From assembly GCF_030283145.1 (NCBI RefSeq), contig NZ_JASNWE010000001.1, positions 1,611,751-1,675,750 on the forward strand: a stretch of DNA of 64,000 bases. The letters are read 5' to 3'. The notes beneath the pieces were generated by a model. The model had not been told where the DNA came from and made no database searches. It saw only the letters and a list, made by a program, of their open reading frames with translations. Position 1 is the stretch's first letter. Every line of letters begins with the position of its first letter. Made by a program: the position numbers and the translations under genes. This DNA comes from Actinomadura xylanilytica (GTDB lineage: Bacteria; Actinomycetota; Actinomycetes; Streptosporangiales; Streptosporangiaceae). Positions 25,778 to 33,106 of this stretch are shown piece by piece.

Positions 25778-25950
25778 TGTACCGGGCAGGTTCGCGAGTG
25801 AGCGGCTGCCGGTACGAGCCCGGCTCGTCCACGAACGTGATCAGGCGGCGGGTCGCCCGCGCCGGACTGTGCTGGCAGCGCCCGATCGACCAGGAGCGGC
25901 GCCGCCTGCACCCGGCCAATTCGCGGTACCCGCGCGTGCGGCGGGTATGA
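25777..25950 (+). CDS. Candidate small Arg-rich protein coupled to both neighbours
   Basis: A 57-codon frame whose ATG overlaps the upstream stop (TGATG) and whose TGA overlaps the Nudix start (ATGA). About 90% of its codons end in G or C, as in real genes here. The product is basic, with about 13 Arg and two Cys, and no recognised domain. It may be a real small protein, or only a coupling element that carries ribosomes from the metalloprotease gene to the Nudix gene. No homologue is known to me, and chance cannot be excluded. Confidence 0.4.
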   Translation: MYRAGSRVSGCRYEPGSSTNVIRRRVARAGLCWQRPIDQERRRLHPANSRYPRVRRV

Positions 25951-26510
25951 GCCGCCCGGACGGCGCCGCGGGGCGGCTGCACGCCGACGCTCTGCGGGTG
26001 CTGACCGCGTGGGAGGCGCCCGACGCCGTCCAGGACGAGGAGCGCCGGGAGTTCCTGCGTCACCTGGCCGTCCACCCCGACGGGCTCTGGCGGGAATGCG
26101 CCCCCGGGCACATCACCGCCAGCACCGCCGTGCTCGACGGCACCGGCACGCGGGTGCTGCTGACCCTGCACCGCAAGCTCAAGGCGTGGCTCCAGCTCGG
26201 CGGGCACTGCGAGCCGGGCGACGCGTCCCTCGCCGCCGCGGCGCTGCGGGAGGCCACCGAGGAGTCGGGCATCGCGGGGCTGCGGCTGCGTCCCGAGCCG
26301 ATCCGGCTCGACCGGCACGCGGTGCCCTGCCATCCGGGCGGTAGCTGGCACCTGGACGTCCAGTACGTCGCGTTCGCCCCGGAGAACGCCCGGCACGCGG
26401 TCAGCGACGAGTCCGACGCGCTCGGCTGGTTCCCGGTGGACGCGCTGCCCGAGCCCTCCGACGACATCGTCCGCCGCCTGGTCGAACGGGCCGCCGGGCT
26501 CAAGGGCTGA
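25947..26510 (+). CDS. Nudix hydrolase
   Basis: A 187-aa Nudix pyrophosphatase. The fold is visible from ITASTAVLDGTGTRVLLTLH through the Nudix box region GGHCEPGDASLAAAALREATEESG, which fits GX5EX7REUXEEXG: Glu, Arg-Glu and Glu-Glu are present. The GHCEPGD variant is common in actinomycete Nudix proteins of unknown substrate. The ATG at 25947 overlaps the stop of the short upstream frame and no other start gives an intact N-terminus. It is the last gene of a rightward unit with the DUF2342 protein. Confidence 0.92.
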   Translation: MSRPDGAAGRLHADALRVLTAWEAPDAVQDEERREFLRHLAVHPDGLWRECAPGHITASTAVLDGTGTRVLLTLHRKLKAWLQLGGHCEPGDASLAAAALREATEESGIAGLRLRPEPIRLDRHAVPCHPGGSWHLDVQYVAFAPENARHAVSDESDALGWFPVDALPEPSDDIVRRLVERAAGLKG

Positions 26511-26592
26511 GCAGCCCAACGGCCGAGCGGTCCGAGGGCGACCGGCCGGACCACACGGCTACTCAGGGTGACCGGACGGCGGGCCGCCCGGC

Positions 26593-27273
26593 TCAGCGGC
26601 CGAGCGGGTCGCCCTCCAGGAGTGCGCGGGTGTTCTCCCAGCCCTCCAGGCCCGGATCGAGGAGCCGCACGTCGGCGGCGGTGCGAAGCCGGTGCCAGCT
26701 CGGCGCCTGCGGCACCTGCCCGGGACGGGGCGCGGCGGCCCGCAGCAGGCCCAGCGCGTCGGGCGTGTCGAGATCGACGTCCTCCAGCGCGGCGGCCAGC
26801 CACTCCGGCAGCGGCAGCCGGGCGGCGAGCGCCACCAGCCCGTCGCCGCGGCCCGTGCCCCCGGCACTCTCGGCCTGGCAGGCGGCGGCCGGGGCACTGC
26901 CGAGCGCGCGGAAGAGCTTGCCGAGCAGCAGCGGCGGCAGGTCGGGCGCGTCCGGCGCGATCAGCGCGGCCTGCTCGGCGCCGAGGGCGTGCAGGGCGGC
27001 GAACGCGCGCGGCAGCGTGGGTTCGCGGACGATCGCGGTGCCCGGCCAGGTGACCGCCTCGGCGTCCGGCTGGCCGGGCGGGTGCAGGACCAGCGCGGGC
27101 GTCACCAGTTCGAGGCCCGCGACGACCTCGTAGGTGTCCTCCAGCAGCGCGAGCCGGAACTCCGCGGCGTCGATCCCCGGCGGAGCCTCCCCACCGCTCG
27201 CCCCGCCGCTCCCCCGGGGCGTCCCGGCCGGCATGGACAGGACGGCGGCGTAGCGGGTGCCCGCGCCGGTCAC
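26593..27273 (-). CDS. Conserved hypothetical, possible nucleotidyltransferase-like fold
   Basis: A 226-aa actinobacterial protein. The middle section ([38 protein letters not shown]) resembles the GxDxPxL region of CofC/DUF2064-type GT-A proteins, and the [19 protein letters not shown] segment follows. Key acidic metal-binding residues are only partly conserved, so activity is unclear. The GTG start overlaps the stop of the upstream metallopeptidase gene as GTGA (27270-27273), indicating translational coupling. The assignment to this fold is tentative. Confidence 0.6.
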   Translation of the reverse strand: MTGAGTRYAAVLSMPAGTPRGSGGASGGEAPPGIDAAEFRLALLEDTYEVVAGLELVTPALVLHPPGQPDAEAVTWPGTAIVREPTLPRAFAALHALGAEQAALIAPDAPDLPPLLLGKLFRALGSAPAAACQAESAGGTGRGDGLVALAARLPLPEWLAAALEDVDLDTPDALGLLRAAAPRPGQVPQAPSWHRLRTAADVRLLDPGLEGWENTRALLEGDPLGR

Positions 27274-27872
27274 CCGGCGACCTCGTGCTGGTAGTCGTCC
27301 CCGTGGTGGAGGACGTCGCCGCGGTGCAGGTCGTCGTCGCGGGCGAGCTCGTCGCCCGCCGGGTCGGCGTCCATCGGCAGGTGCGCCGCGGCGGTGACGC
27401 CCTCCAGGTAGCCGCGTGCCCGGTCGGCCTTGGGGTAGCTGCCGACCAGTTCCCAGAAGTCGGTGCCGTGCCCGGGGATCAGCAGGTGCGCCAGCTCGTG
27501 CACCAGGACATAGTCGACGACCCAGGCGGGCATGCCGCGCAGCCGGGTGGACAGCCGGATGGTGCCGTCGTCCGGGGTGCACGAACCCCAGCGAGTCCGC
27601 TGGTTCGCGACCCAGCGGACGCTCACCGGGTCGGCGCGGCCGGACAGATATCGGCGGGAGAGTTCATGGGCCCGTGCTTCGAGGTCGGCGTCGCTGGGAC
27701 GCCGACGTCGTTCCCTTTCCGCGAGCCGTTCGAGGATGGTGGCGATCCACTGTTCCTCCTCGGCCTTGCTCAGCCGGGACGGCAACATCACCACCACCTT
27801 GTCCCCGTCGCGGTAGGCGGACACCGTCCGCCGGCGTCGGCTGCTGCGGCGGACCTCAACATTTGGGGGCAC
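27270..27872 (-). CDS. YgjP-like (DUF45) metallopeptidase
   Basis: A 200-aa predicted zinc peptidase of the YgjP/DUF45 group. The sequence [27 protein letters not shown] opens the domain, [19 protein letters not shown] is the family's RWGSC motif, and [15 protein letters not shown] holds the HExxH zinc site with the third-ligand His further on. The His/Asp-rich C-terminus (about 180-200) may bind metal. GTG 27872 is chosen because homologues start there and a -10-like TACGGT ends 6 nt before it, suggesting a leaderless mRNA; an in-frame ATG at 27935 is the alternative. It is coupled to the downstream gene. Confidence 0.88.
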   Translation of the reverse strand: MPPNVEVRRSSRRRRTVSAYRDGDKVVVMLPSRLSKAEEEQWIATILERLAERERRRRPSDADLEARAHELSRRYLSGRADPVSVRWVANQRTRWGSCTPDDGTIRLSTRLRGMPAWVVDYVLVHELAHLLIPGHGTDFWELVGSYPKADRARGYLEGVTAAAHLPMDADPAGDELARDDDLHRGDVLHHGDDYQHEVAG

Positions 27873-28225
27873 GTCAGAACCGTACCTAAAAATTTGCGTC
27901 CTCCACAGGGGGTGTTTGACATCACCCCAGGTCAACCCCAGTCTTTTTACCTAAGGGCAAACGGTTTCCACCTGTTGTCCAAACCCTTTCCGCGCCGACA
28001 CACGGACGCTTCCCGGGCTTCCTCCAGGGCCTGTCGGCACCGTTCGGCCCGACGTCTCGCGGGCCACTCGGGCCGTCCGGGCGCGAGATGGCGACGCGCC
28101 ACCGGGGACCGCCCGAAAAGGTCAAGGAAGCGGTCCCCGATGGCGCGGAGTTCCTACTGGTATTCGATCAGTAACATAGCGTGACTGCATATCGAGAGGG
28201 TCGAACCGCGGTCCTCTCGGCGCTG
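27873..28225. other. Gene-free stretch with promoter-like DNA
   Basis: No coding frame is convincing. The left part is unusually AT-rich for this genome and includes a T run near 27944 and TACGGT, the likely -10 of the metallopeptidase gene. TACTG-N9-CAGTA (28155-28173) is an inverted repeat of unknown meaning. Nothing else is recognised. Confidence 0.5.
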
Positions 28226-29026
28226 TCACTCTCCGGTGAACTCGGGACGGCGCCGCTCCCGCTGGGCGGTGATGCCCTCCAGCATGTCCCGGGATGTCAT
28301 GGTGACCGGCTGGGCGAGCGACTCCCAGCGCAGCGCCGCGTCCATGCCGCTGTGGCCGCCGGCCGACAGCGCGACCTTGGTGAGCCGGGTCGCGATGGGG
28401 GCCTGCGCGGCGATCAGCTCGGCCACCGAGAGCGCCTCGGCGAGCGTCCGGTCGCGGGGCACGGCCCGGTTGACCAGCCCGGACGACGCGGCCTCGGTGC
28501 CGGTGACGGCCCGGCCGGTGAACAGCATCTCGCGGGCCAGCGGCAGCCCGGCGACCTCGGGCAGCAGCCAGGTCGCGGCCATCCCGGGGTGCAGGCCGAG
28601 CGCGGTGAACGGGACGAGGAGCTTGGCGTCCTCGGCGGCGTACCGCAGGTCGCAGGCGAGCGCGAGGCAGAGCCCGGCGCCGACGGCGTGCCCGTTGAGG
28701 GCGGCGACGGTCGGCACCTCCAGGTCGCGGATCGCCAGCCACGTCCGGTAGAACTCCAGCATCCGGTCGCGCAGCGCGGGCACCGTCCCGGCGTTCTTGT
28801 CCGCGAGCCAGGACAGGTCGCCGCCCGAGCTGAAGGCGCTGCCCGCGCCGGTCAGCACCACGCAGCGCAGGCCCGCGTCGGCTCGCAGGGTGGCGATGGC
28901 GGTCCGCCAGGCCGCGGTCATCTCGTCGGACATCGCGTTCCGACGATCTGGATCATTCAAGGTGAGAACGGCGATTCCATCGGAACGACGGTCGACCAGG
29001 AGCGCATCAGACAGCTTCTCGGACAT
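28226..29026 (-). CDS. Enoyl-CoA hydratase/isomerase family protein
   Basis: A 266-aa crotonase-fold protein. LTLNDPDRRNAMSDEM opens the domain, the oxyanion-hole segments are GAGSAFSSGGDLSWL (about 60-75) and NGHAVGAGLCLALACDLRYA (about 112-131). The second catalytic Glu position, after PGMAATWLLPEVAG, carries a family-typical acidic residue. It probably hydrates or isomerises an acyl-CoA in fatty-acid degradation. There is no good ribosome site before ATG 29026, but TACGGT lies 7 nt upstream, so it may be leaderless. It is divergent from the ABC1 kinase gene. Confidence 0.92.
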   Translation of the reverse strand: MSEKLSDALLVDRRSDGIAVLTLNDPDRRNAMSDEMTAAWRTAIATLRADAGLRCVVLTGAGSAFSSGGDLSWLADKNAGTVPALRDRMLEFYRTWLAIRDLEVPTVAALNGHAVGAGLCLALACDLRYAAEDAKLLVPFTALGLHPGMAATWLLPEVAGLPLAREMLFTGRAVTGTEAASSGLVNRAVPRDRTLAEALSVAELIAAQAPIATRLTKVALSAGGHSGMDAALRWESLAQPVTMTSRDMLEGITAQRERRRPEFTGE

Positions 29027-29181
29027 GGGGCGCACCGTACCGAATGTCACCGAGGCCACCTTCGGCCGGGCGTGAGAAAGCGCACACTTACGCCGTTGCC
29101 GCAGGTCGGTGCCGCGCACCGGTCCGGCGGGTGAGGAATACTTTGAGTCGTTGTGGCGCGAACGAGACCGAATCACCGACA

Positions 29182-30528
29182 ATGGGGTCCGTGAGCGATC
29201 TCCCCCGCCGCGCGGTGACGCGGTCAGCAAAGCTGGCGTCCCTCCCCCTCGGATTCGCCGGGCGCACCGCCCTGGGCGTCGGGAAACGCACACTGGGCAG
29301 GCCGGCCGAGGCGGTCGCCGTCGAGATCCAGCAGCGCACCGCCGAACAGCTCTTCAAGGTCCTCGGAGAGCTCAAGGGCGGCGCGATGAAGCTCGGCCAG
29401 ATGCTGTCGATCTTCGAGGCGGCGCTGCCGCCCGAGATCTCCGGCCCGTACCGGGCGACCCTGACCAAGCTCCAGGAGGCCGCGCCGCCGCTGCCGGCCT
29501 CCGCCGTGCACAAGGTGCTCACCGAGGGCCTCGGGGCCGAGTGGCGCGACCGGTTCGAGTCGTTCGACGACCAGCCCGCCGCGGCGGCGTCGATCGGCCA
29601 GGTGCACCGGGCCGTGTGGGCCGACGGCCGCGAGGTCGCGGTCAAGGTGCAGTACCCCGGCGCCGGCAAGGCGCTGATCAGCGACTTCAATCAGCTCGCC
29701 CGGCTCGGCCGGCTGTTCGGCATCCTGATGCCGGGCCTGGACGTCAAGTCGATGCTCGCCGAGCTCAAGGAGCGGGTGGTCGAGGAGCTCGACTACACCA
29801 TCGAGGCCGCCTCGCAGACCACAATCCGCGAGGCGTTCCTGGACGACCCCGACTTCTACGTCCCCGAGGTGGTGGCGCAGGCCGGGAACGTGCTGGTCAC
29901 CGAGTGGATCGACGGCACCCCGCTGTCCAAGATCATCAGCGACGGTGAGCAGGAGACCCGCGACCACGCCGCGCTGCTGTACTGCCGGTTCCTGCTGTCG
30001 GGCCCCCAGCGCGCGGGACTGCTGCACGGCGACCCGCACCCGGGCAACTTCCGGCTCCTGGCCGACGGCCGCCTCGGCGTGCTCGACTTCGGCGCCGTCG
30101 ACCGGATCCCCGCCGACTTCCTGCACCGGATGGGACGGCTGCTGCGCATCGGCACCATGTCCGACATCACCGAGATCGAGGACGCGCTGCGGGACGAGGA
30201 CTTCATCCGCGAGGGCGTCGACATCGACACCGAGTCGCTCCAGGCCTTCCTGGCCCCGATCACCGAGCCGTTCGTCAACGAGACCTTCGCGTTCAGCCGC
30301 GAGTGGCTGCGCGGGATGGCCGCCCGGGTCACCGACCTGCGTCCGACCAACGTCGTCCGGCAGCTCAACCTGCCGGCCGAGTACGTGATCGTGCACCGGG
30401 TGCTGTCGGCCGGCACCGGAGTGCTCTGCCAGCTCGAATGCGACATCCCGGCCCGCGCCGAGTCCCTGAAGTGGATTCCCGGCTTCGCCGACGACGCCGA
30501 CGAGGCCGACGGCGAGCTGGTCGGCTGA
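29182..30528 (+). CDS. ABC1/UbiB-family atypical kinase
   Basis: A 448-aa Rv3197-like member of the ABC1 (UbiB/COQ8/AarF) protein-kinase-like family, in which the mycobacterial protein sits beside whiB7 and has been linked to macrolide resistance. Signature motifs are KxGQ (MKLGQMLS, about residue 72), the Ala-rich loop AAAASIGQVH replacing the kinase G-loop, VAVKVQYP (Lys), HGDPHPGNF catalytic loop (about 280) and LDFGAV (DFG-like). ATG 29182 or GTG 29191 could start it; the latter has GGGG 5 nt upstream. A strong terminator follows. Confidence 0.93.
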   Translation: MGSVSDLPRRAVTRSAKLASLPLGFAGRTALGVGKRTLGRPAEAVAVEIQQRTAEQLFKVLGELKGGAMKLGQMLSIFEAALPPEISGPYRATLTKLQEAAPPLPASAVHKVLTEGLGAEWRDRFESFDDQPAAAASIGQVHRAVWADGREVAVKVQYPGAGKALISDFNQLARLGRLFGILMPGLDVKSMLAELKERVVEELDYTIEAASQTTIREAFLDDPDFYVPEVVAQAGNVLVTEWIDGTPLSKIISDGEQETRDHAALLYCRFLLSGPQRAGLLHGDPHPGNFRLLADGRLGVLDFGAVDRIPADFLHRMGRLLRIGTMSDITEIEDALRDEDFIREGVDIDTESLQAFLAPITEPFVNETFAFSREWLRGMAARVTDLRPTNVVRQLNLPAEYVIVHRVLSAGTGVLCQLECDIPARAESLKWIPGFADDADEADGELVG

Positions 30529-30584
30529 CCGCCCGCGCCGCCCGCGCCACCGGCGCCGCCTGGACGCGCGGCAGAGACGAGCAG

Positions 30585-30621
30585 CGGGGCCCCGCGCACT
30601 GATGAGGTGCGCGGGGCCCCG
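30585..30621 (+). terminator. Terminator after ABC1 kinase gene
   Basis: A perfect 15-bp stem (30585-30599 with 30607-30621) with a 7-nt loop lies 57 nt past the stop and is followed by TT. Confidence 0.85.
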
Positions 30622-30882
30622 TTCACACACGTCCGGTAAGGGAGACACCGGCCGTGCGGGAGGCCCGCCGGGAGGCGCGCGGCCCGCCAAACCATCCAAG
30701 AAGGACGGGCACCAGGGCCTGCGACCGTACGGGCCGAGTAGCGGATTCGGACGGGCTGATCTCTGACAGATCGGTTTCGGATCGGTCCGGTGGACGGTCC
30801 TGGCGGTTCGGATCTCCTGTCGGTTCGGATCTTCTGTCGGACCGGTCCTCACCGCCCGTTCTGCCTGGGCGCAGATTCGTGG
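30622..30882. other. Gene-free stretch between convergent genes
   Basis: No gene is seen. It contains a 17-bp imperfect tandem repeat (CGGTTCGGATCTYCTGT twice, 30804-30837) within a run of related GGATCGGT and CGGTTCGG words. No other feature is recognised. Confidence 0.5.
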
Positions 30883-31077
30883 TCAGCGACCGGGCGCGTA
30901 CGGCTCCCCGGCGGAGGTCGGTGCGAGCAGGGCGCGGCGCACGCGGGCGGCCCGCGTGCGGGCGTCCCGGCGGGCCCGGCGCACGGCGCGCACTCGCGCG
31001 GCCCGCTGGAGCCGCTCGGCCTCCTCGGTCAGGCCCCGTATTCGTTCACGGGACGGTTCCTGGTCGAGCATCATCAT
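30883..31077 (-). CDS. Small Arg-rich helical protein downstream of whiB7
   Basis: A 64-aa frame starting with three Met codons (MMMLDQEPSRERIRGL...). It is rich in Arg and Ala with heptad-like spacing, so a single basic helix is likely, perhaps nucleic-acid binding. GGAAG lies 6 nt before the first ATG. A very stable hairpin (31096-31133) ends 19 nt upstream, so any transcript from whiB7 would have to pass it, or the gene has its own promoter within the hairpin region. No domain is recognised. It could be non-coding. Confidence 0.5.
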   Translation of the reverse strand: MMMLDQEPSRERIRGLTEEAERLQRAARVRAVRRARRDARTRAARVRRALLAPTSAGEPYAPGR

Positions 31078-31095
31078 CGTGTTCTTCCTCGCGGC

Positions 31096-31133
31096 CCGGG
31101 TGTGCGGTCCCCGCGCGGGGACCGCACACCCGG
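31096..31133 (-). terminator. Very stable hairpin between whiB7 and the small downstream ORF
   Basis: A 17-18 bp perfect stem (31096-31113 with 31116-31133) lies 42 nt past the whiB7 stop. It has no clean T tract. It ends just before the ribosome site of the 64-aa frame. Confidence 0.75.
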
Positions 31134-31174
31134 ACGTGGAACGGCGGAGTTCCGGCATGACGGGCATCAGGGCC

Positions 31175-31462
31175 TCACACGGCCACTTCGTCCGGCACCG
31201 GGTGCTTGCGCGGACGGCCGCGCGGGCGCTTGCGCGGCACGATCACGCCGCGGACGAACAGTTCGCCGCCCCAGACGCCCCAGGGCTCGTTGCGCTCGAG
31301 AGCACCGGCGAGGCACTCCTTGCGGAGCGGGCACTCCAGGCACAGGGCCTTGGCGAGCTCGACGTCGGCGGGCGCCTCGGCGAAGAACAGCTCCGGGTCG
31401 GTCCGGCACGGAAGCGTGAGGTCCTCTTCGCTTACTGCGAGAGCCCCCTGCATCACAGTCAC
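31175..31462 (-). CDS. whiB7: WhiB7-family transcriptional regulator
   Basis: A 95-aa Fe-S regulator of intrinsic antibiotic resistance. The four cluster Cys are C19, C41, C44 and C50, the GVWGG turn follows (about 61-65), and the C-terminal AT-hook RGRPRK (about 81-86) identifies it as WhiB7/WblC rather than another WhiB. Its position next to uvrD2 and the ABC1 kinase is the conserved whiB7 locus. It has a ~540-nt leader with a WhiB7-type promoter, a leader ORF and a terminator-attenuator, so it is expected to be autoactivated and induced by translation-blocking drugs, as in mycobacteria and Streptomyces. Confidence 0.95.
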   Translation of the reverse strand: MTVMQGALAVSEEDLTLPCRTDPELFFAEAPADVELAKALCLECPLRKECLAGALERNEPWGVWGGELFVRGVIVPRKRPRGRPRKHPVPDEVAV

Positions 31463-31512
31463 CCTGGTTCCTCTCGTTGAATATCAACGGGTCGTGTCGG
31501 TAGGTAGTCCGG

Positions 31513-31554
31513 GCAAATAAAGAAGGCCGCGGATCCGGTTACGGATCCGCGGCC
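31513..31554 (-). terminator. Attenuator terminator in the whiB7 leader
   Basis: A perfect 13-bp stem (31525-31537 with 31542-31554) with a 4-nt loop is followed on the minus strand by TTCTTTATTT, a textbook intrinsic terminator 51 nt upstream of the whiB7 start. It begins 21 nt after the stop of the leader frame. Its location within the leader of the gene it precedes marks it as an attenuator. Confidence 0.85.
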
Positions 31555-31575
31555 TGGGGGCTTGCCGGTGTCTTG

Positions 31576-31956
31576 CTAGACCGGTGGCCTCCAGGGGTAC
31601 GGACCCGACGCGCCACTCCGCAGGGAAGCGGCGGCCGTGTGGGCCGTGGCCGGAGCCTGCGGAAGATTGGCTTCGCCGTTGTGCGCGAAGACACTTCCGC
31701 CCTGCTCGTCCTGGATTCGCTGCTCGTCGCGTAGATCACGCAGTCGCAGGGCGAGGTCGCCGAAGCGTCCCTCGACCATGTCGGACTCGTGCATCCATGC
31801 CGCGCCGCCATAGCGCTTGCCCACACCGTTCAGCGGTGCCGGGGCGGACGCGAAGGCGGGCCTCGCCGAATCGCCGAGGCAGGCGGGCATCCAGGACTGG
31901 CCTGATTTGTTCATCAATGCGTTGTTCACCGGATGCACACCACCTTCCTGGCTCAT
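31576..31956 (-). CDS. Candidate whiB7 leader ORF (uORF)
   Basis: A reading frame of up to 126 codons lies wholly inside the whiB7 leader and stops (TAG) 21 nt before the attenuator stem. Internal ATGs at codons 15 and 23, or a GTG after the AGGAAGG site, could give a shorter product. The protein has no known domain. In other actinomycetes translation of a whiB7/wblC uORF decides between terminator and antiterminator; this frame is in the right place for that. Its length is greater than that of known uORFs, so the true start may be internal. Confidence 0.45.
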   Translation of the reverse strand: MSQEGGVHPVNNALMNKSGQSWMPACLGDSARPAFASAPAPLNGVGKRYGGAAWMHESDMVEGRFGDLALRLRDLRDEQRIQDEQGGSVFAHNGEANLPQAPATAHTAAASLRSGASGPYPWRPPV

Positions 31957-32012
31957 CGGGGCCCGTCACCGGATGAAGATCCGGGGGCCGGGCCGTTTGA
32001 TTGCTCGCATCG

Positions 32013-32051
32013 AGAGTACGGCGACTGCGGCGAATCAATCAAGATATTTTT
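32013..32051 (-). promoter_or_regulatory. WhiB7-type autoregulatory promoter
   Basis: On the minus strand AAAAATATC (32043-32051) abuts a -35 TTGATT (32037-32042), then 18 nt, then -10 TACTCT (32013-32018). AT-rich DNA just upstream of the -35 is the hallmark of promoters bound by WhiB7 with the principal sigma factor. The predicted start near 32006 gives a leader of about 540 nt. Confidence 0.7.
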
Positions 32052-32096
32052 GACCTGCGGTTTTGTGGGTGACCTCACTCGCCCCGCCCGCGGCCG

Positions 32097-32960
32097 TCAG
32101 GAATCGGAGACGCGGACGAGCCCCTCCTGCATCACCGACACCACCAGCTCGCCGGAACGGGTGAAGACCTGCCCCCTGGCCAGGCCGCGCGCGCCGCCCG
32201 CGAACGGAGTGTCCTGGTAGTAGAGCAGCCAGTCGTCGGCGCGGAACGGCCGGTGGAACCACATCGCGTGGTCGAGGCTGGCCCCCATCGTGCGCTTGTC
32301 GCCCCAGGCCAGGCCGTGGTTGAGCAGCACGGTGTCGAGCAGGGTCATGTCCGAGGCGTAGGTCATCAGGCACACGTGCAGCAGCGGGTCGTCGGGCAGC
32401 TCGCCGTCCACCTTCAGCCACACCGTCGACTCGGGCGTGGCGAGCTCGGCGTCGCCGGCCGCCTCCCAGGTGAGCGGGCTGGCGTGCCGCACATCGAACG
32501 GGCGCCGGTTCACGAACTCGGCCGCGACCCGCTCGCCGAACAGCGGCGTCAGCCGCTCCAGCGCGTGCGGCAGCGTCTCGGGCTCGGGCGCGGCGGGCAT
32601 CGCGGCCTGGTGGTGCGGGCCGTCCTCGACGATCTGGAACGACGCCGACAGCGTGAAGATCGCCTTGCCGTGCTGGATCGCGGTGACCCGGCGGGTGGTA
32701 AAGGACCGCCCGTCCCTGACCCGGTCGACGGTGTAGACGATCGGGACCAGCGGATCGCCGGGCCGGATGAAGTAGGCGTGCAGCGAGTGCACCGGCCGGT
32801 TCACCGGCACGGTGCGGCCCGCGGCGACCAGCGCCTGCCCGGCGACCTGCCCGCCGAAGACGCGCTGCTGGCGGTCCTCGGGACTGCGCCCGCGGAAGAT
32901 GTCGTTCTCGATCTGCTCGAGGTCCAGCAGGTCGATCAGTGCCTTCAGAGTCTCCTTCAC
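32097..32960 (-). CDS. tesB: Acyl-CoA thioesterase II
   Basis: A 287-aa double-hotdog TesB thioesterase hydrolysing acyl-CoA to free acid and CoA. The first hotdog contains RVFGGQVAGQALVAA and HSLHAYFIRPGD. The second has YASDMTLLDTVLLNHG, whose Asp is the catalytic residue, and HAMWFHRPFRADDWLLY. A GTG start at 32960 has GGGAG 10 nt upstream. It lies between uvrD2 and whiB7 on the same strand; the whiB7 promoter sits just past its stop, so whiB7 is not simply co-transcribed with it. Confidence 0.95.
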   Translation of the reverse strand: MKETLKALIDLLDLEQIENDIFRGRSPEDRQQRVFGGQVAGQALVAAGRTVPVNRPVHSLHAYFIRPGDPLVPIVYTVDRVRDGRSFTTRRVTAIQHGKAIFTLSASFQIVEDGPHHQAAMPAAPEPETLPHALERLTPLFGERVAAEFVNRRPFDVRHASPLTWEAAGDAELATPESTVWLKVDGELPDDPLLHVCLMTYASDMTLLDTVLLNHGLAWGDKRTMGASLDHAMWFHRPFRADDWLLYYQDTPFAGGARGLARGQVFTRSGELVVSVMQEGLVRVSDS

Positions 32961-33106
32961 AGCGGCCAGTCTCCCAAAGGGGCCCCTGTGAGCGGTGTCT
33001 CACCCCTCCCGCACCTGGTGGACGCGGTGGCGCGAGGGTGCGAGAGGGCGGTGCGCGGGCGCGAGGCGGCGCGGGGCGCGGGGGCCGGGCACCGGGCGCC
33101 CGGGGG

